Shown here: one piece after another, positions 19,304-30,519 of the stretch
Layout of the letters: each line of letters begins with the position of its first letter
How positions within the stretch are numbered: the stretch's first letter is position 1
Notes under the pieces: model-generated
What the model was told of the DNA's origin: nothing
Databases searched by the model: none
What the model saw: only the letters and a program-made list of their open reading frames with translations
Translations under genes and position numbers: made by a program
From: Nesterenkonia natronophila
GTDB taxonomy: Bacteria > Actinomycetota > Actinomycetes > Actinomycetales > Micrococcaceae
DNA: 64,000 nt
Direction: 5' to 3'
Assembly (NCBI RefSeq): GCF_003595215.1
Contig: NZ_QYZP01000002.1
Span: forward strand, 186,001-250,000

Positions 19304-21421
19304 GTGGCACAACAAGAGGTGCTCACTGACCTCAAGAAGGTCCGCAACATCGGCATCATGGCCCACATCGATGCCGGTAAGACCACTGCAACCGAACGTA
19401 TCCTGTTCTACACCGGCATGAGCCACAAGATCGGTGAAACTCACGACGGTGCGTCGACGACGGACTGGATGGAGCAGGAGAAAGAGCGCGGCATCACGAT
19501 CACCTCCGCCGCGGTGACCTGCTTCTGGGGTGACAACCAGATCAACATCATCGACACTCCAGGTCACGTTGACTTCACAGTGGAAGTTGAGCGCTCTCTT
19601 CGCGTGCTTGACGGCGCTGTGGCTGTCTTCGACGGCAAGGAAGGTGTGGAACCACAGTCAGAGACCGTGTGGCGCCAAGCTGACAAGTACAACGTGCCGC
19701 GCATCTGCTTTGTTAACAAAATGGACAAGCTCGGTGCTGACTTCTATTACACGGTGGACACCATCAAGTCCCGCCTCGGCGCCACACCACTGGTGATGCA
19801 GCTGCCGATCGGCTCGGAGAGCGACTTCATCGGCGTCGTCGACCTGCTGCAGATGAAGGCCCTAGTGTGGCCCGGCGATGCTAAGGGTGACGTGACGATG
19901 GGCGCCGAATACGAGGTTCGGGAGATCCCGGAAGACCTCAAAGAACGCGCCGAGGAGTACCGCAACACGCTCATCGAACAGGTGGCAGAGGCTGACGACG
20001 AGCTCATGAATAAGTACCTCGAAGGTGAAGAAATCTCCATCGAGGAGCTTAAAGAGGGCATCCGCAGCCTTACTGTAGCGTCTGCGGCATACCCGGTCTT
20101 CTGCGGCTCCGCATTCAAGAACCGCGGTGTTCAGCCCATGCTCGACGCCGTCATCGATTTCCTGCCTACGCCGGCAGACGTCGAGGCGATGGAGGGCCAC
20201 AAGCCCAATGACGAGGACGAGATCCTGACCCGGCGCCCGAGTAAGGAAGAGCCCTTCTCCGCTCTGGCGTTCAAGATCGCTTCGCATCCCTTCTTCGGCA
20301 CGCTCACCTTCATCCGCGTCTACTCGGGCAAGCTGTCCGCCGGCGCCCAGATCGTGAACTCCACTAAGGGCAAGAAGGAGCGCATCGGGAAGCTTTTCCA
20401 GATGCACGCCAATAAGGAGAACCCGGTCGAAGAAATTCAGGCTGGGCACATCTATGCGGTGATCGGTCTCAAGGACACCACCACCGGTGACACGCTGTGC
20501 GACCCGAACAACCAGATCGTGCTCGAGTCCATGAGCTTCCCGGAGCCCGTGATCAACGTGGCGATCGAGCCTAAGTCCAAGGGTGACCAGGAAAAGCTCT
20601 CCACAGCTATTCAGAAGCTGGTTGCCGAGGACCCAACCTTTACCGTGTCCTTGGATGAAGAGACCGGCCAGACCGTCATCGGCGGTATGGGCGAGCTGCA
20701 CCTGGACGTGTTCGTCGATCGTATGAAGCGCGAATTCAAGGTCGAGGCGAACGTGGGCAAGCCCCAGGTGGCCTACCGTGAGACCATCAAGAACAAGGTG
20801 GAGAAGGTCGAATACACCCACAAGAAGCAGACCGGTGGGTCCGGCCAGTTCGCCAAGGTAATCGTCGACTTCGAGCCGCTGGAGACGTCTGAGGATGAGC
20901 TCTACCAGTTCGAGAACGCCGTCACGGGCGGCCGCATCCCTCGCGAATACATTCCCTCGGTTGATGCTGGCATCCAGGACGCCATGCAGCTCGGTGTACT
21001 GGCGGGCTATCCCATGGTGGGTGTCAAGGCTCGCCTGACCGATGGTCAGTACCACGACGTCGACTCCTCAGAGATGGCATTCAAGCTCGCTGGTTCCCAG
21101 GTGTTCAAGGAAGGCATCAGACGGGCCAACCCGATCATCCTTGAACCCATGATGGCAGTGGAGGTTCGTACCCCTGAGGAGTACATGGGGGATGTGATCG
21201 GTGACCTAAACTCCCGCCGTGGTCAGATTCAGTCCATGGATGACGCCTCCGGGGTGAAGGTGGTCAAGGCGCTGGTGCCGCTGAGCGAGATGTTCGGCTA
21301 CATCGGCGAGCTGCGTTCCCGCACACAGGGTCGCGCAGTCTTCACTATGGCCTTTGACTCCTACGCAGAGGTGCCGAAGGCAGTCGCTGAGGAGATCATC
21401 GAAAAGAACCGCGGCGAGTAG
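19304..21421 (+). CDS. fusA: Elongation factor G
   Basis: Translocase GTPase of 705 residues. The P-loop AHIDAGKTT, switch [10 protein letters not shown] and specificity motif NKMD identify it. Domain IV carries the [10 protein letters not shown] and YRETI segments typical of true EF-G, as opposed to tetracycline-protection proteins. The start is GTG 19304 after AATAGGGGAATTCACC. Third gene of the str operon. Confidence 0.98.
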   Translation: MAQQEVLTDLKKVRNIGIMAHIDAGKTTATERILFYTGMSHKIGETHDGASTTDWMEQEKERGITITSAAVTCFWGDNQINIIDTPGHVDFTVEVERSLRVLDGAVAVFDGKEGVEPQSETVWRQADKYNVPRICFVNKMDKLGADFYYTVDTIKSRLGATPLVMQLPIGSESDFIGVVDLLQMKALVWPGDAKGDVTMGAEYEVREIPEDLKERAEEYRNTLIEQVAEADDELMNKYLEGEEISIEELKEGIRSLTVASAAYPVFCGSAFKNRGVQPMLDAVIDFLPTPADVEAMEGHKPNDEDEILTRRPSKEEPFSALAFKIASHPFFGTLTFIRVYSGKLSAGAQIVNSTKGKKERIGKLFQMHANKENPVEEIQAGHIYAVIGLKDTTTGDTLCDPNNQIVLESMSFPEPVINVAIEPKSKGDQEKLSTAIQKLVAEDPTFTVSLDEETGQTVIGGMGELHLDVFVDRMKREFKVEANVGKPQVAYRETIKNKVEKVEYTHKKQTGGSGQFAKVIVDFEPLETSEDELYQFENAVTGGRIPREYIPSVDAGIQDAMQLGVLAGYPMVGVKARLTDGQYHDVDSSEMAFKLAGSQVFKEGIRRANPIILEPMMAVEVRTPEEYMGDVIGDLNSRRGQIQSMDDASGVKVVKALVPLSEMFGYIGELRSRTQGRAVFTMAFDSYAEVPKAVAEEIIEKNRGE

Positions 21422-21442
21422 TTTCGGCGCGTAGAAACAAAT

Positions 21443-21472
21443 TTCACCAAAAACCCATGAAGTGAGTAGACT
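21443..21472 (+). promoter_or_regulatory. Candidate tuf promoter
   Basis: TTCACC (21443-21448), 18 nt, TAGACT (21467-21472), 80 nt ahead of the tuf start. There is no terminator between fusA and tuf, so this would be an extra internal promoter raising EF-Tu supply. Confidence 0.45.
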
Positions 21473-21551
21473 TGCGAAGGTTTCAGCCGGGGACACCCCT
21501 GTGCCTGAATTAAGTCTCACTGACTCAAACCACGTTCTATAGGAGGAACCT

Positions 21552-22742
21552 GTGGCTAAGGCAAAGTTCGAGCGGACTAAGCCGCACCTGAACATCGGCA
21601 CCATCGGTCACGTCGACCACGGCAAGACCACGCTGACTGCCGCGATTTCAAAGGTGCTCGCTGATAAGTTTCCTGACCTCAATGAGGCCAAGGACTTCGC
21701 CGGGATCGACAACGCTCCTGAGGAGCGCGAGCGCGGCATCACCATCAACGTGTCCCACGTGGAGTACCAGACCGACAAGCGTCACTATGCGCACGTTGAC
21801 GCACCAGGTCACGCTGACTATGTGAAGAACATGATCACCGGTGCTGCACAGATGGACGGCGCGATCCTCGTCGTTGCCGCCACCGACGGCCCTATGGCCC
21901 AGACTCGTGAGCATGTACTCTTGGCTCGCCAGGTCGGTGTGCCCAGCCTCCTGGTGGCACTGAACAAGTCGGACATGGTGGATGACGAAGAGCTTCTCGA
22001 CCTCGTCGAAATGGAAGTTCGGGAGCTGCTCTCCGAACAGGAGTTTGACGGCGATAACGCTCCAGTCATCCGGACTTCCGGCCTGAAGGCCCTCGAAGGT
22101 GACCCTGAGTGGGTCAAGACCGTTGAGGATCTCATGGACGCAGTCGATGAGTTCATCCCAGAGCCCGAGCGCGACAAGGACAAGCCGTTCCTGATGCCCA
22201 TCGAGGACGTCTTCACGATCACCGGTCGCGGCACCGTGGTCACCGGTCGCGCCGAGCGTGGCACGCTGAAGATCAACTCTGAGGTGGAGATCCTCGGCAT
22301 CCGTAACAAGCAGAAGACCACCGTCACTGGTATCGAGATGTTCCACAAGCAGCTCGATGAGGCATGGGCCGGTGAGAACTGTGGTCTGCTGCTTCGTGGT
22401 CTGAAGCGCGATGACGTCGAGCGCGGTCAGGTGGTGGCAGCCCCCGGCTCCATCACACCGCACACCAAGTTCGACGCCAACGTGTACATCCTGTCCAAGG
22501 ACGAGGGTGGCCGCCACAACCCCTTCTACACCAACTACCGTCCGCAGTTCTACTTCCGTACTACTGACGTGACCGGCGTGATTGAGCTGCCCGAGGGCAC
22601 TGAGATGGTGATGCCCGGTGACAACACCGAGATGACCGTCGAGCTCATCCAGCCGATCGCAATGGAAGACGGCCTCGGCTTCGCTATCCGTGAGGGTGGC
22701 CGCACCGTGGGCTCAGGCAAGGTCACTAAGATCCTCGCCTGA
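21552..22742 (+). CDS. tuf: Elongation factor Tu
   Basis: Delivers aminoacyl-tRNA to the ribosome. 396 residues. P-loop GHVDHGKT at 19-26, [12 protein letters not shown], and C-terminal beta-barrel segments ending [20 protein letters not shown] start after AGGAGGAACC. It is the only tuf copy in this window and is followed by a strong hairpin. Confidence 0.98.
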   Translation: MAKAKFERTKPHLNIGTIGHVDHGKTTLTAAISKVLADKFPDLNEAKDFAGIDNAPEERERGITINVSHVEYQTDKRHYAHVDAPGHADYVKNMITGAAQMDGAILVVAATDGPMAQTREHVLLARQVGVPSLLVALNKSDMVDDEELLDLVEMEVRELLSEQEFDGDNAPVIRTSGLKALEGDPEWVKTVEDLMDAVDEFIPEPERDKDKPFLMPIEDVFTITGRGTVVTGRAERGTLKINSEVEILGIRNKQKTTVTGIEMFHKQLDEAWAGENCGLLLRGLKRDDVERGQVVAAPGSITPHTKFDANVYILSKDEGGRHNPFYTNYRPQFYFRTTDVTGVIELPEGTEMVMPGDNTEMTVELIQPIAMEDGLGFAIREGGRTVGSGKVTKILA

Positions 22743-23147
22743 TCGACTGCACTTCCTCTGGAGAGGCCCTGACACCCGAGAGGTGTTGGGGCCTCTCTGT
22801 TGGTTGCGCTTTTGATGATGCAGAGCTGACTTGCCAGATGCCGATCAGCATGACAGTATAGACAAGTTGCTCAGGATGCACTGCGTCCATGAGCGAGATC
22901 ATTCAGAAATAACCCGGGACAATGCGGGTGTTGCTGTGCCCAGAGCATTCAAGCGACACGCCCGACCGCGTGGACCGGACGCCAACAGCGAGAACACCCC
23001 GAAATCATTCGGATTCGCGCTGCTCGGTTAGGCCATAACTGCAGAAGGTGTTTGACAGCTCTTTCTGGGACTCTGCGTCCAGCCACAGATATGGCCTGAC
23101 TGATTCGAGGACGTATTGCAAGCCAAGTCAGAAAGAGGCTCAACGCC
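22743..23147 (+). other. tuf-rpsJ intergenic region with tuf terminator and S10 leader
   Basis: 405 nt without a convincing gene; a 66-codon frame at 22831 has no ribosome-binding site or protein-like composition. It contains the tuf terminator. Two partial promoter matches exist: TTGCCA (22831) with TATAGA (22857) at a 20-nt spacer, and TTGACA (23052) without a -10. An S10-operon promoter must be here or upstream, but I cannot fix it. Confidence 0.5.
22761..22797 (+). terminator. Terminator hairpin after tuf
   Basis: GAGAGGCCC plus ACACC (from 22761) pairs with GGTGT plus GGGCCTCTC (to 22797), with two facing mismatched bases in the stem and a short loop. TGTTGGTTG follows. Confidence 0.8.
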
Positions 23148-23456
23148 ATGGCGGGACAAAAAATCCGCATCCGGCTGAAGTCGTATGACCACGAAGTCAT
23201 CGATACCTCCGCCCGGAAGATCGTAGACACGGTGACCCGTGCAGGCGCCACAGTCGTAGGCCCCGTGCCGCTGCCGACTGAGAAGAACGTCTACACCGTC
23301 ATCCGTTCACCGCACAAGTACAAAGACTCTCGCGAACACTTCGAGATGCGCACCCATAAGCGCCTGATCGACATCGTGGATCCGACACCCAAGGCTGTCG
23401 ACTCCCTGATGCGTCTCGACCTGCCAGCGGACGTCAACATCGAAATCAAGCTGTAG
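23148..23456 (+). CDS. rpsJ: 30S ribosomal protein uS10
   Basis: Protein of the 30S head that also acts as NusE in antitermination complexes with NusB. 102 residues. Opens [19 protein letters not shown] and holds [23 protein letters not shown] start in a good context. First gene of the S10 operon, with rplC 20 nt downstream. Confidence 0.98.
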   Translation: MAGQKIRIRLKSYDHEVIDTSARKIVDTVTRAGATVVGPVPLPTEKNVYTVIRSPHKYKDSREHFEMRTHKRLIDIVDPTPKAVDSLMRLDLPADVNIEIKL

Positions 23457-23476
23457 AAGGGGGTGCTGAGAGAACT

Positions 23477-24139
23477 ATGACCAACATTTCCCGCGTAGAC
23501 ACACCTGTCAAGGGTCTGCTGGGCACGAAGCTCGGCATGACCCAGGTCTGGGACGAGAACAACAACTTCGTACCAGTCACTGTTATTCAGGCCGACTCCA
23601 ACGTGGTGACCCAGGTGCGCACCGCAGAGACTGACGACTACAGCGCTGTTCAGATCGGCTACGGCCAGATCGATCCGCGCAAAGTCACCAAGCCCATGGC
23701 CGGACACTTTGCTAACGCCGGCGTGACCCCACGCCGCCACCTCGTGGAGATTCGGACAGCGGACGCCGCAGATTACGAGCTCGGGCAAGACCTTTCGGTT
23801 GAGACCTTTGAGGCCGGCCAAAAGATCGATGTCATCGGCACCACCAAGGGCAAAGGCTTCGCCGGCGTTATGAAGCGCCACGGCTTCGCCGGTGTGGGAG
23901 CCTCGCACGGCCAGCACAAGAATCACCGCAAGCCAGGCGCCATCGGCGGCGCCGCCACACCTGGCCGAGTCTTCAAAGGCCTGCGCATGGCCGGCCGTAT
24001 GGGTAACGTCCGCCAGACCACACACAATTTGACTCTCCACGCCGTGGACGCCGAGAAGAATCTGCTGCTCATCAAAGGCGCGGTTCCGGGCCCTAAGGGT
24101 GGAGTCATTCTCGTCCGCACCGCAGTGAAGGGAGCATGA
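23477..24139 (+). CDS. rplC: 50S ribosomal protein uL3
   Basis: Early-assembly 23S rRNA-binding protein whose extended loop reaches the peptidyl transferase centre. 220 residues. The loop region [22 protein letters not shown] contains the conserved Gln that is methylated by PrmB in bacteria that have that enzyme. ATG start after AAGGGGGTGCTGAGAGAACT. Confidence 0.98.
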   Translation: MTNISRVDTPVKGLLGTKLGMTQVWDENNNFVPVTVIQADSNVVTQVRTAETDDYSAVQIGYGQIDPRKVTKPMAGHFANAGVTPRRHLVEIRTADAADYELGQDLSVETFEAGQKIDVIGTTKGKGFAGVMKRHGFAGVGASHGQHKNHRKPGAIGGAATPGRVFKGLRMAGRMGNVRQTTHNLTLHAVDAEKNLLLIKGAVPGPKGGVILVRTAVKGA

Positions 24140-24143
24140 AGCC

Positions 24144-24764
24144 ATGAGCTCCAAGGTATCGGTCGACTTCCCAGCAGAGATCTTTGGCGTTGAAACCAAC
24201 AGCGCACTGATCCACCAGGTTGTCGTCGCCCAGCAGGCAGCAGCCCGCCAGGGCACCCACAAGACCAAGACTCGCTCCGAGCGTTCTGGCACGACGGCTA
24301 AGCCGTTTCGTCAGAAGGGCACGGGCCGCGCGCGCCAGGGTTCCATGATTGCCCCCCACATGATCGGTGGCGGTGTAGTGCACGGTCCGCAGCCGCGCAA
24401 CTATGCACAGCGCACTCCCAAGAAGATGAAGGCAGCCGCTCTGCGCGGTGTGCTTTCGGACCGGGCGCGTCACGGACGTATTCACGTCGTGGACGTCCTA
24501 GTGACGGAGAATGCTTCGACCAAAGCGGCAAAAGAGGCTCTGGCTGCGCTCGGCGGTCGCAACCGCAACTGGCTCGTCATCATTGACCGCAGCGACGACC
24601 TGACCGCGCTGTCTGTACGCAACCTCCCCGAGGTCCACGCGCTCTATGCAGATCAGCTGAACACCTACGACGTTCTCGTCTCTGACGATGTCGTCTTCAC
24701 ACAGGCCGGCTACGAGTCATTCTTGGCCAAGGCCCAGGGCAGCACAAAGGAGGAGGCCGAATGA
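24144..24764 (+). CDS. rplD: 50S ribosomal protein uL4
   Basis: Its extended loop lines the exit tunnel constriction; in gamma-proteobacteria it also represses the S10 operon. 206 residues. Loop motif [20 protein letters not shown] is intact, without the changes known in macrolide resistance. ATG after GAAGGGAGCATGAAGCC. The stop overlaps rplW by 4 nt. Confidence 0.98.
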   Translation: MSSKVSVDFPAEIFGVETNSALIHQVVVAQQAAARQGTHKTKTRSERSGTTAKPFRQKGTGRARQGSMIAPHMIGGGVVHGPQPRNYAQRTPKKMKAAALRGVLSDRARHGRIHVVDVLVTENASTKAAKEALAALGGRNRNWLVIIDRSDDLTALSVRNLPEVHALYADQLNTYDVLVSDDVVFTQAGYESFLAKAQGSTKEEAE

Positions 24765-25069
24765 GCGTCCTGACGGAAAAGAATCCGCGCGATGTCATCA
24801 TCGCCCCAGTGATCTCTGAGAAGTCTTACAACAACATCGATGAGGGCAAGTACACCTTCCTCGTTGCGACTGGTGCGACCAAGCCAGAGATCAAGGCCGC
24901 TGTTGAGCAGATTTTCAGGGTTAAGGTCGAAAGGGTCAACACCGTCAACCGCGCAGGCAAACGGCGCCGCACCCGCTTCGGCTGGGGTAAGCGCAATGAC
25001 ACCAAGCGTGCAATCGTGACTCTCAAAGAGGGTCATGCAATCGACATCTTCGGAGGATCCGCTGCGTAG
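24761..25069 (+). CDS. rplW: 50S ribosomal protein uL23
   Basis: Docking site at the tunnel exit for trigger factor and SRP. 102 residues; opens with [16 protein letters not shown] and has the [16 protein letters not shown] strand-helix typical of the family. ATG overlaps the rplD stop (ATGA). Confidence 0.98.
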   Translation: MSVLTEKNPRDVIIAPVISEKSYNNIDEGKYTFLVATGATKPEIKAAVEQIFRVKVERVNTVNRAGKRRRTRFGWGKRNDTKRAIVTLKEGHAIDIFGGSAA

Positions 25070-25108
25070 CGCAGCTGGAACCACTTGATCGAGGAAGAGT
25101 AAATACAC

Positions 25109-25945
25109 ATGGCTATTCGCAATCTCAAGCCGAACACCCCGGGCCAGCGCGGCTCGTCGGTGGCCGACTTTGCGGAGATCACTCGGGACACTCCGGAGAA
25201 ATCTCTGCTCAAGCCCCTGCACAAGACAGGCGGCCGCAACAGCTCAGGAAAGATCACCACGCGGCATAAGGGCGGCGGTCACAAGCGTCAGTACCGTCTG
25301 ATTGACTTCCGCCGCGCTGACCGCGACGGAGTCCCCGCCAAGGTCGCACACATCGAATACGACCCCAACCGGACCGCTCGCATCGCTCTGCTCCACTTCG
25401 CAGACGGGACCAAGCGCTACATCCTGGCTCCAGCCAAGCTGGTTCAAGGAGCGGTAGTCGAATCTGGTCCGAATGCGGACATCAAACCGGGCAACAACTT
25501 GCCGCTGCGGAATATCCCGATCGGCACCGTCATCCATGCAGTAGAGCTGCGTCCAGGTGGAGGCGCCAAACTTGGCCGCTCCGCTGGTGCATCCATCCAG
25601 CTCGTGGCACGTGAAGGCAAGTACGCTCAGGTGCGTCTCCCCTCGGGTGAGGTGCGTTACGTGGACGTCCGCTGCCGAGCCACAATCGGTCAGGTCGGCA
25701 ATGCCGAGCAGACGAACATCAGCTGGGGCAAGGCCGGCCGTATGCGGTGGAAGGGTGTCCGACCCACTGTCCGCGGTGTGGTCATGAACCCCGTGGACCA
25801 CCCACACGGTGGTGGTGAGGGCAAGACTTCCGGTGGACGCCACCCGGTCAACCCCAACGGCAAACCCGAGGGTCGCACCCGCCGCCCGAATAAGGAAAGC
25901 GACAAACTCATCGTGCGTCGCCGTCGAACGAAGAACAAGCGATAG
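25109..25945 (+). CDS. rplB: 50S ribosomal protein uL2
   Basis: Largest primary 23S-binding protein, needed for subunit joining and peptidyl transferase activity. 278 residues. Contains [22 protein letters not shown] and the C-terminal [15 protein letters not shown] segment with the functionally important His. ATG start; ends RRRRTKNKR. Confidence 0.98.
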   Translation: MAIRNLKPNTPGQRGSSVADFAEITRDTPEKSLLKPLHKTGGRNSSGKITTRHKGGGHKRQYRLIDFRRADRDGVPAKVAHIEYDPNRTARIALLHFADGTKRYILAPAKLVQGAVVESGPNADIKPGNNLPLRNIPIGTVIHAVELRPGGGAKLGRSAGASIQLVAREGKYAQVRLPSGEVRYVDVRCRATIGQVGNAEQTNISWGKAGRMRWKGVRPTVRGVVMNPVDHPHGGGEGKTSGGRHPVNPNGKPEGRTRRPNKESDKLIVRRRRTKNKR

Positions 25946-25957
25946 GAGCCTGGAAAC

Positions 25958-26239
25958 ATGCCACGCAGCCTGAAGAAGGGCCCCTTCGTTGATCAGCACC
26001 TGTACCTCAAGGTTCAGGCTGAGAACGAAAAGGGCACCAAGAACGTCATCAAGACCTGGTCCCGCCGTTCCATGATCATCCCTGACATGCTCGGTCACAC
26101 TATCGCCGTGCATGACGGACGTAAGCACATCCCCGTGTTCATCACCGAGTCGATGGTGGGCCACAAGCTCGGCGAGTTTGCCTCGACCCGCGCTTTCCGC
26201 GGACATGTGAAGGACGACAAGAGGGGCAAGCGCCGCTGA
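25958..26239 (+). CDS. rpsS: 30S ribosomal protein uS19
   Basis: Head protein that forms intersubunit bridges and contacts A-site tRNA. 93 residues. Opens [15 protein letters not shown] and contains [22 protein letters not shown]. It follows rplB by 12 nt with AGGAGCC before the ATG. Confidence 0.98.
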   Translation: MPRSLKKGPFVDQHLYLKVQAENEKGTKNVIKTWSRRSMIIPDMLGHTIAVHDGRKHIPVFITESMVGHKLGEFASTRAFRGHVKDDKRGKRR

Positions 26240-26281
26240 CGCGGGGCTTGAACTTCTAGAGAAGACGAGAGAAGGAAAGCA

Positions 26282-26647
26282 ATGGAAGCCAAGGCAATTG
26301 CGCGCTATGTGCGTGTGACGCCTATGAAGGCCCGTCGCGTCGTCGACCTTGTCCGGGGCAAACAGGCCAATGAAGCACTGGCCATTCTGCAGTTCGCCCC
26401 TCAGGGCGCCTCGGAGCCGGTGTACAAGGTGGTTGCATCCGCCATGGCCAACGCCCGGCAGCACGCCGACAAAGACGGAGTCGCCTTCAATGAGGACGAC
26501 TACATCATTACTGAAGCACGTGTCGACGAGGGCCCGACCATGAAACGGTTCCGGCCCCGGGCACAGGGACGCGCGTTTCGGATCAACAAGCGCACCAGCC
26601 ACGTAACCATCGTGGTCGGCACAGAAGAGAAAGGTGGAGATCAGTAG
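26282..26647 (+). CDS. rplV: 50S ribosomal protein uL22
   Basis: Beta-hairpin reaches the exit tunnel next to uL4. 121 residues. Opens with [24 protein letters not shown] and contains [21 protein letters not shown] at the hairpin tip region. ATG after GAAGGAAAGCA; the stop overlaps the rpsC start by one base. Confidence 0.98.
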   Translation: MEAKAIARYVRVTPMKARRVVDLVRGKQANEALAILQFAPQGASEPVYKVVASAMANARQHADKDGVAFNEDDYIITEARVDEGPTMKRFRPRAQGRAFRINKRTSHVTIVVGTEEKGGDQ

Positions 26648-27462
26648 TGGGACAGAAGATCAACCCCAATGGTTTCCGTCTGGGCATCACCACTGACCAC
26701 GTCTCGCACTGGTACGCCGACTCCACGAAACCGGGTCAGCGCTACAAGGACTTCGTCAAGGAAGATGTTCAGATTCGTGAGCTGCTGGAGAAGAGCGTTG
26801 AGCGCGCCGGCATCTCGAAAGTCGAAATCGAACGTACCCGCGACCGGGTCCGGGTAGACATCCACACGGCTCGTCCAGGTATCGTGATTGGCCGTCGCGG
26901 AGCAGAAGCGGATCGCATTCGCAGCGAACTGGAGAAGCTCACCAAGAAGCAGATCCAGCTCAACATTCTTGAGGTGAAGAGCCCCGAGACTGACGCGCAG
27001 CTCGTGGCGCAGGGCGTGGCCGAGCAGCTCGCCGCCCGTGTCGCCTTCCGCCGGGCCATGAAGAAGGCCATCTCCTCAGCCATGCGATCTGGTGCCAAGG
27101 GTATCCGTATCCAGTGCGCCGGCCGCCTGGGCGGAGCTGAGATGTCCCGTTCGGAGTTCTACCGCGAAGGCCGTGTGCCGCTGCACACCCTCCGCGCGAA
27201 CATCGACTTCGGCAAGCACGAGGCCAAGACGACCTTCGGCCGTATCGGTGTGAAGGTCTGGGTCTACAAGGGCGATCTGACTGCAAAGGAACTGGCTGCC
27301 CAGCAGGCAGCGCAGCCTTCCGGCCGAGGACGTGGTGGAGACCGCGGTGGACGTGGTGGCGCAGGTGGCGGCGATCGCCGTCGTCGCGGTGCCGGTCGCG
27401 GCCGTGACGGTGCAGCACCAGAGGCCGCTGCAGCACCTGCCGCTGAAGGAGGGCAGAACTGA
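26647..27462 (+). CDS. rpsC: 30S ribosomal protein uS3 with Arg/Gly-rich C-terminal tail
   Basis: Part of the mRNA entry tunnel and its helicase activity. 271 residues. The N-terminal KH domain contains [15 protein letters not shown], and the C-terminal domain has [26 protein letters not shown]. From about residue 222 a low-complexity tail rich in Arg, Gly and Asp, then Ala and Glu, extends it well past the core. Similar tails occur in related actinobacteria. GTG start at 26647 overlapping the rplV stop (TAGTG). Confidence 0.97.
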   Translation: MGQKINPNGFRLGITTDHVSHWYADSTKPGQRYKDFVKEDVQIRELLEKSVERAGISKVEIERTRDRVRVDIHTARPGIVIGRRGAEADRIRSELEKLTKKQIQLNILEVKSPETDAQLVAQGVAEQLAARVAFRRAMKKAISSAMRSGAKGIRIQCAGRLGGAEMSRSEFYREGRVPLHTLRANIDFGKHEAKTTFGRIGVKVWVYKGDLTAKELAAQQAAQPSGRGRGGDRGGRGGAGGGDRRRRGAGRGRDGAAPEAAAAPAAEGGQN

Positions 27463-27878
27463 TGTTGATGCCTAAGCGCGTCAAGTACCGCAAACCCCAC
27501 AAGCCTAAGCGCAGTGGTATGGCCAAGGGCGGCACTGAGCTGGCTTTCGGCGAGTACGGGATCCAAGCGCTGAGCCCGGCATACGTGACCAACCGCCAGA
27601 TCGAGTCAGCGCGTATCGCGATGACCCGCCACATCAAGCGCGGTGGCAAGGTCTGGATCAGCATTTACCCAGATCACCCGCTGACGAAGAAGCCCGCAGA
27701 AGTTCGCATGGGCTCCGGTAAAGGTTCCCCGGAATGGTGGGTCGCCAATGTCAAGCCCGGACGTGTGATGTTCGAGCTGTCCGGTGTCAGCGAAGAGGTT
27801 GCTAAAGAGGCCCTTCGTCTGGCAATCCATAAGCTGCCGATGAAGGCACGCGTGATCAGCCGAGAGAGTGGTGAATGA
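27462..27878 (+). CDS. rplP: 50S ribosomal protein uL16
   Basis: Late-assembly protein at the A-site tRNA elbow. 138 residues. Opens [19 protein letters not shown] and holds [20 protein letters not shown] and [18 protein letters not shown]. Start overlaps the rpsC stop in TGATG. Confidence 0.98.
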   Translation: MLMPKRVKYRKPHKPKRSGMAKGGTELAFGEYGIQALSPAYVTNRQIESARIAMTRHIKRGGKVWISIYPDHPLTKKPAEVRMGSGKGSPEWWVANVKPGRVMFELSGVSEEVAKEALRLAIHKLPMKARVISRESGE

Positions 27879-28150
27879 TCATGGCAGTGGGAACACAAGA
27901 CCTGACCACTGAGAAGTTGGCAGAGCTCAACGACGCTGAGCTGGGCACCAAGCTCCGCGAGGCCAAGGAAGAGCTGTTCAACCTGCGCTTCCAGTCCGCC
28001 ACCGGACAGTTGGAGAACTCGGCTCGCCTGAAGACCGTCAAGCGCGACATCGCGCGCATCTACACGGTGCTGCGCGAGCGCGAGCTCGGCATCCGTGAAT
28101 CAGTGGGTGCCCCTGCTGAGGCTGAAGAGACCGAGGAGGATTCGGCATGA
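27875..28150 (+). CDS. rpmC: 50S ribosomal protein uL29
   Basis: Small helical-hairpin protein near the tunnel exit, 91 residues. The core ([27 protein letters not shown] segment through the [17 protein letters not shown] helix) is followed by an acidic tail [16 protein letters not shown] 27875 overlaps the rplP stop; ATG 27881 is an equally possible start two codons later. Confidence 0.95.
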   Translation: MIMAVGTQDLTTEKLAELNDAELGTKLREAKEELFNLRFQSATGQLENSARLKTVKRDIARIYTVLRERELGIRESVGAPAEAEETEEDSA

Positions 28151-28452
28151 GTGAGAACACTACTGAGGCCGTTCAGCGGAGCAAGGACCACACCTCTGCT
28201 GAGCGCAACTATCGAAAGAATCTGCGCGGCGTCGTCGTCTCCGACAAGATGGAGAAGACGATCGTTGTGGAGGTGGAGGACCGTCGCAAGCACTCCCTGT
28301 ACGGGAAAGTGATGAAGCGCCACTCCAAATTCAAAGCGCACGATGAGAATCAGGAAGCCGGTATCGGAGACACGGTTCTGATCTCTGAAACCCGTCCGCT
28401 CTCCGCGACCAAACGCTGGCGCCTGGTGAGGGTCATCGAAAAGGCCAAGTAA
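28147..28452 (+). CDS. rpsQ: 30S ribosomal protein uS17
   Basis: Primary 16S-binding OB-fold protein of the 30S body. 101 residues, with an N-terminal extension of about 20 residues before the conserved [25 protein letters not shown]. The ATG overlaps the rpmC stop by 4 nt. It is the last gene before a hairpin that ends the S10 operon. Confidence 0.97.
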   Translation: MSENTTEAVQRSKDHTSAERNYRKNLRGVVVSDKMEKTIVVEVEDRRKHSLYGKVMKRHSKFKAHDENQEAGIGDTVLISETRPLSATKRWRLVRVIEKAK

Positions 28453-28499
28453 TTCAACCGGCCGGCGCTAATCCGCTGGTTGTTCGAATTTGCACAGAC

Positions 28500-28535
28500 G
28501 GCTCGGATTACCAACCTCAGGTTGGGTTCCGAGCC
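28500..28535 (+). terminator. S10-operon terminator hairpin overlapping the rplN promoter
   Basis: GGCTCGGA (28500-28507) pairs with TCCGAGCC (28528-28535), and inner CCAACCT/AGGTTGG arms extend the stem. TTCTGTGTG follows. The -35 of the next promoter lies inside the 3' arm. Confidence 0.7.
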
Positions 28536-28550
28536 TTCTGTGTGTACACT
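28522..28550 (+). promoter_or_regulatory. Promoter of the spc operon (rplN onward)
   Basis: TTGGGT (28522-28527), exactly 17 nt, TACACT (28545-28550), about 200 nt before rplN. The rest of the 302-nt gap (28551-28754) has no gene. Confidence 0.55.
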
Positions 28551-28754
28551 GTTGTAGTTGTGCGCCCGTGCGCGTAGTTTTTCTCCGCCGCGGACAGCGC
28601 ACTTCCCCCAAAGCCGCCTCGGCCATCCACCAAATAGGTAGCTCATAGGAGCCATGGTGTGTGGGAAAGCGGCGGGGGAGCATCCAGAAATCTAGATGTT
28701 CCACCAGGCTCGCGCAGCATGCACGAGGACCAGTAGGACGACAGGAGAAGACAC

Positions 28755-29126
28755 GTGATTCAGCAGGAATCGCGGCTGAAGATCGCCGACAACACTGGTG
28801 CCAAGGAAATCCTTGTCATCCGCGTGCTCGGTGGCTCCGGACGCCGCTATGCAGGTATCGGCGACACTTTCGTCGCCACTGTTAAGGACGCCATCCCCGG
28901 CGGCAACGTGAAGAAGGGCGAGGTCGTCAAGGCCGTCGTCGTTCGTTCACGCAAGAAGACCCGCCGCACAGATGGGTCTTACATCAGCTTCGACGAGAAC
29001 GCTGCCGTCATCCTCAAAGGTGATACCCCCGAACCCCGCGGCACCCGAATCTTTGGGCCCGTTGGTAGAGAACTGCGCGACAAGAGATTCATGAAGATCG
29101 TCTCCCTCGCACCGGAGGTGCTGTAA
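28755..29126 (+). CDS. rplN: 50S ribosomal protein uL14
   Basis: Interface protein of bridges B5/B8 and docking site for the silencing factor RsfS. 123 residues. Opens [18 protein letters not shown] and ends [13 protein letters not shown] start at 28755 after AGGAGAAGACAC. First gene of the spc operon. Confidence 0.98.
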   Translation: MIQQESRLKIADNTGAKEILVIRVLGGSGRRYAGIGDTFVATVKDAIPGGNVKKGEVVKAVVVRSRKKTRRTDGSYISFDENAAVILKGDTPEPRGTRIFGPVGRELRDKRFMKIVSLAPEVL

Positions 29127-29128
29127 CC

Positions 29129-29455
29129 ATGGCCAAGATCAAAAAAGATGACTTCGTCCAGGTACTCACCGGAAAAGACAAGGGTAAGCAGGGCAAGGTA
29201 CTCCAGGTGATCCCTAAGACTGACCGCGTGGTCGTCGAGGGAGTCAACCGGGTCAAGCGCCACCTGCGTGCCGGCCAGTTCGGTCAGAACGAAGGCGGCA
29301 TCGTGGAGTCCGAGGCCCCAATTCATATTTCGAATGTGGCAGTAGTCGACCCGGACACCGAGAAGCCGACCCGAGTGGGATACCGCTTCGAAGAGGTAGA
29401 CGGCGACGTCAAGAAGGTTCGCTACGCCAAGGCCTCCGGGAAGGAGCTGTCATGA
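29129..29455 (+). CDS. rplX: 50S ribosomal protein uL24
   Basis: Assembly initiator protein with an N-terminal KOW domain ([19 protein letters not shown]). 108 residues, normal. Only 2 nt after rplN; overlaps rplE by 4 nt. Confidence 0.98.
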   Translation: MAKIKKDDFVQVLTGKDKGKQGKVLQVIPKTDRVVVEGVNRVKRHLRAGQFGQNEGGIVESEAPIHISNVAVVDPDTEKPTRVGYRFEEVDGDVKKVRYAKASGKELS

Positions 29456-30021
29456 CCGAGACCGCAGAGAAGATCACTCCTCGCCTGAAGAATAAGTATC
29501 GTGAAGAGATTCGCGAATCGCTGCAGAGTGAGTTCGGCTACACCAACGTCATGCAGGTTCCAGGCTTGGTCAAAGTCGTCGTGAACATGGGTGTCGGTGA
29601 AGCCGCCAAGGACTCCAAGCTTATCCAGGGTGCTATCGACGATCTGACCAAGATCACCGGCCAGAAGCCCAAGGTGACCAGGGCTCGGAAGTCCATCGCT
29701 CAGTTCAAACTGCGCGAGGGCCAGCCGATCGGCACTCACACCACGCTTCGTGGCGACAGGATGTGGGAGTTCCTCGACCGTCTCGTGACGCTGGCTCTGC
29801 CGCGCATCCGTGATTTCCGGGGTCTTAGCGACCGCCAGTTCGACGGCAACGGCAACTACACTTTCGGGCTCACCGAGCAGGCAGTGTTCCACGAGATCGA
29901 TCAGGACAAGATCGACCGTCCGCGCGGAATGGACATCACTGTGGTGACCACCGCGACCACCGACGATGAGGGCCGGGCGCTTCTGCGCGCCCTGGGCTTC
30001 CCGTTCAAGAGCAACCAGTAA
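29452..30021 (+). CDS. rplE: 50S ribosomal protein uL5
   Basis: 5S rRNA-binding protein of the central protuberance. 189 residues. Contains [19 protein letters not shown] and the C-terminal [23 protein letters not shown] overlaps the rplX stop. The usual next gene, rpsN, is missing; rpsH follows after 78 nt. Confidence 0.98.
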   Translation: MTETAEKITPRLKNKYREEIRESLQSEFGYTNVMQVPGLVKVVVNMGVGEAAKDSKLIQGAIDDLTKITGQKPKVTRARKSIAQFKLREGQPIGTHTTLRGDRMWEFLDRLVTLALPRIRDFRGLSDRQFDGNGNYTFGLTEQAVFHEIDQDKIDRPRGMDITVVTTATTDDEGRALLRALGFPFKSNQ

Positions 30022-30099
30022 TCACTACGCCGCAGGTCCGTGCACCAGAGCGCAGCTCCGGAGCGCGGAAACCACGTCGAGGAAGAGTAAAAGTCCCAT

Positions 30100-30498
30100 A
30101 TGACAATGACTGATCCAGTCGCAGACATGTTGACTCGTCTGCGCAACGCCAACTCGGCATTCCATGACCAGGTCACGATGCCCAGCTCCAAGCTTAAGGT
30201 TCGCATCGCTGACATCCTCAAAGCTGAGGGTTATATCACTGATTGGCGCGAGGAGGATGCGGAGGTCGGCAAAAAGCTGATCATCGACCTCAAATTCGGT
30301 CCGAGCCGTGAACGTTCCATCGCTGGCCTCAAGCGCATCTCGAAGCCGGGCCTGCGGGTCTATGCGAAGTCCAACAACCTCCCTCATGTACTGGGCGGCC
30401 TGGGGATCGCCATCCTGTCCACCTCCTCCGGTCTGCTTACAGACCGGCAGGCTGGCAAGAAGGGTGTAGGTGGGGAAGTCCTCGCCTACGTCTGGTAA
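30100..30498 (+). CDS. rpsH: 30S ribosomal protein uS8
   Basis: Central-domain assembly protein and, in E. coli, repressor of the spc operon. 132 residues. Opens [18 protein letters not shown] and contains [20 protein letters not shown] and [25 protein letters not shown] at 30100 after AGGAAGAGTAAAAGTCCCAT. Confidence 0.98.
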   Translation: MTMTDPVADMLTRLRNANSAFHDQVTMPSSKLKVRIADILKAEGYITDWREEDAEVGKKLIIDLKFGPSRERSIAGLKRISKPGLRVYAKSNNLPHVLGGLGIAILSTSSGLLTDRQAGKKGVGGEVLAYVW

Positions 30499-30519
30499 CC
30501 CGGAAGGAGTCTGAGCACT

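Noticed and set aside
19862..21055. 397-codon minus-strand frame opposite fusA
   Set aside because: Complement of a highly biased coding sequence; composition is His/Leu/Val-rich without domains.
22831..23031. 66-codon frame between tuf and rpsJ
   Set aside because: No ribosome-binding site, atypical composition, and located where the S10 leader is expected.
23052..23057. TTGACA as -35 of an S10 promoter
   Set aside because: Perfect hexamer, but no acceptable -10 at 16-19 nt.
25244..26602. 452-codon minus-strand frame opposite rplB-rplV
   Set aside because: It crosses several real genes on the other strand and has no start signal; a codon-bias shadow.
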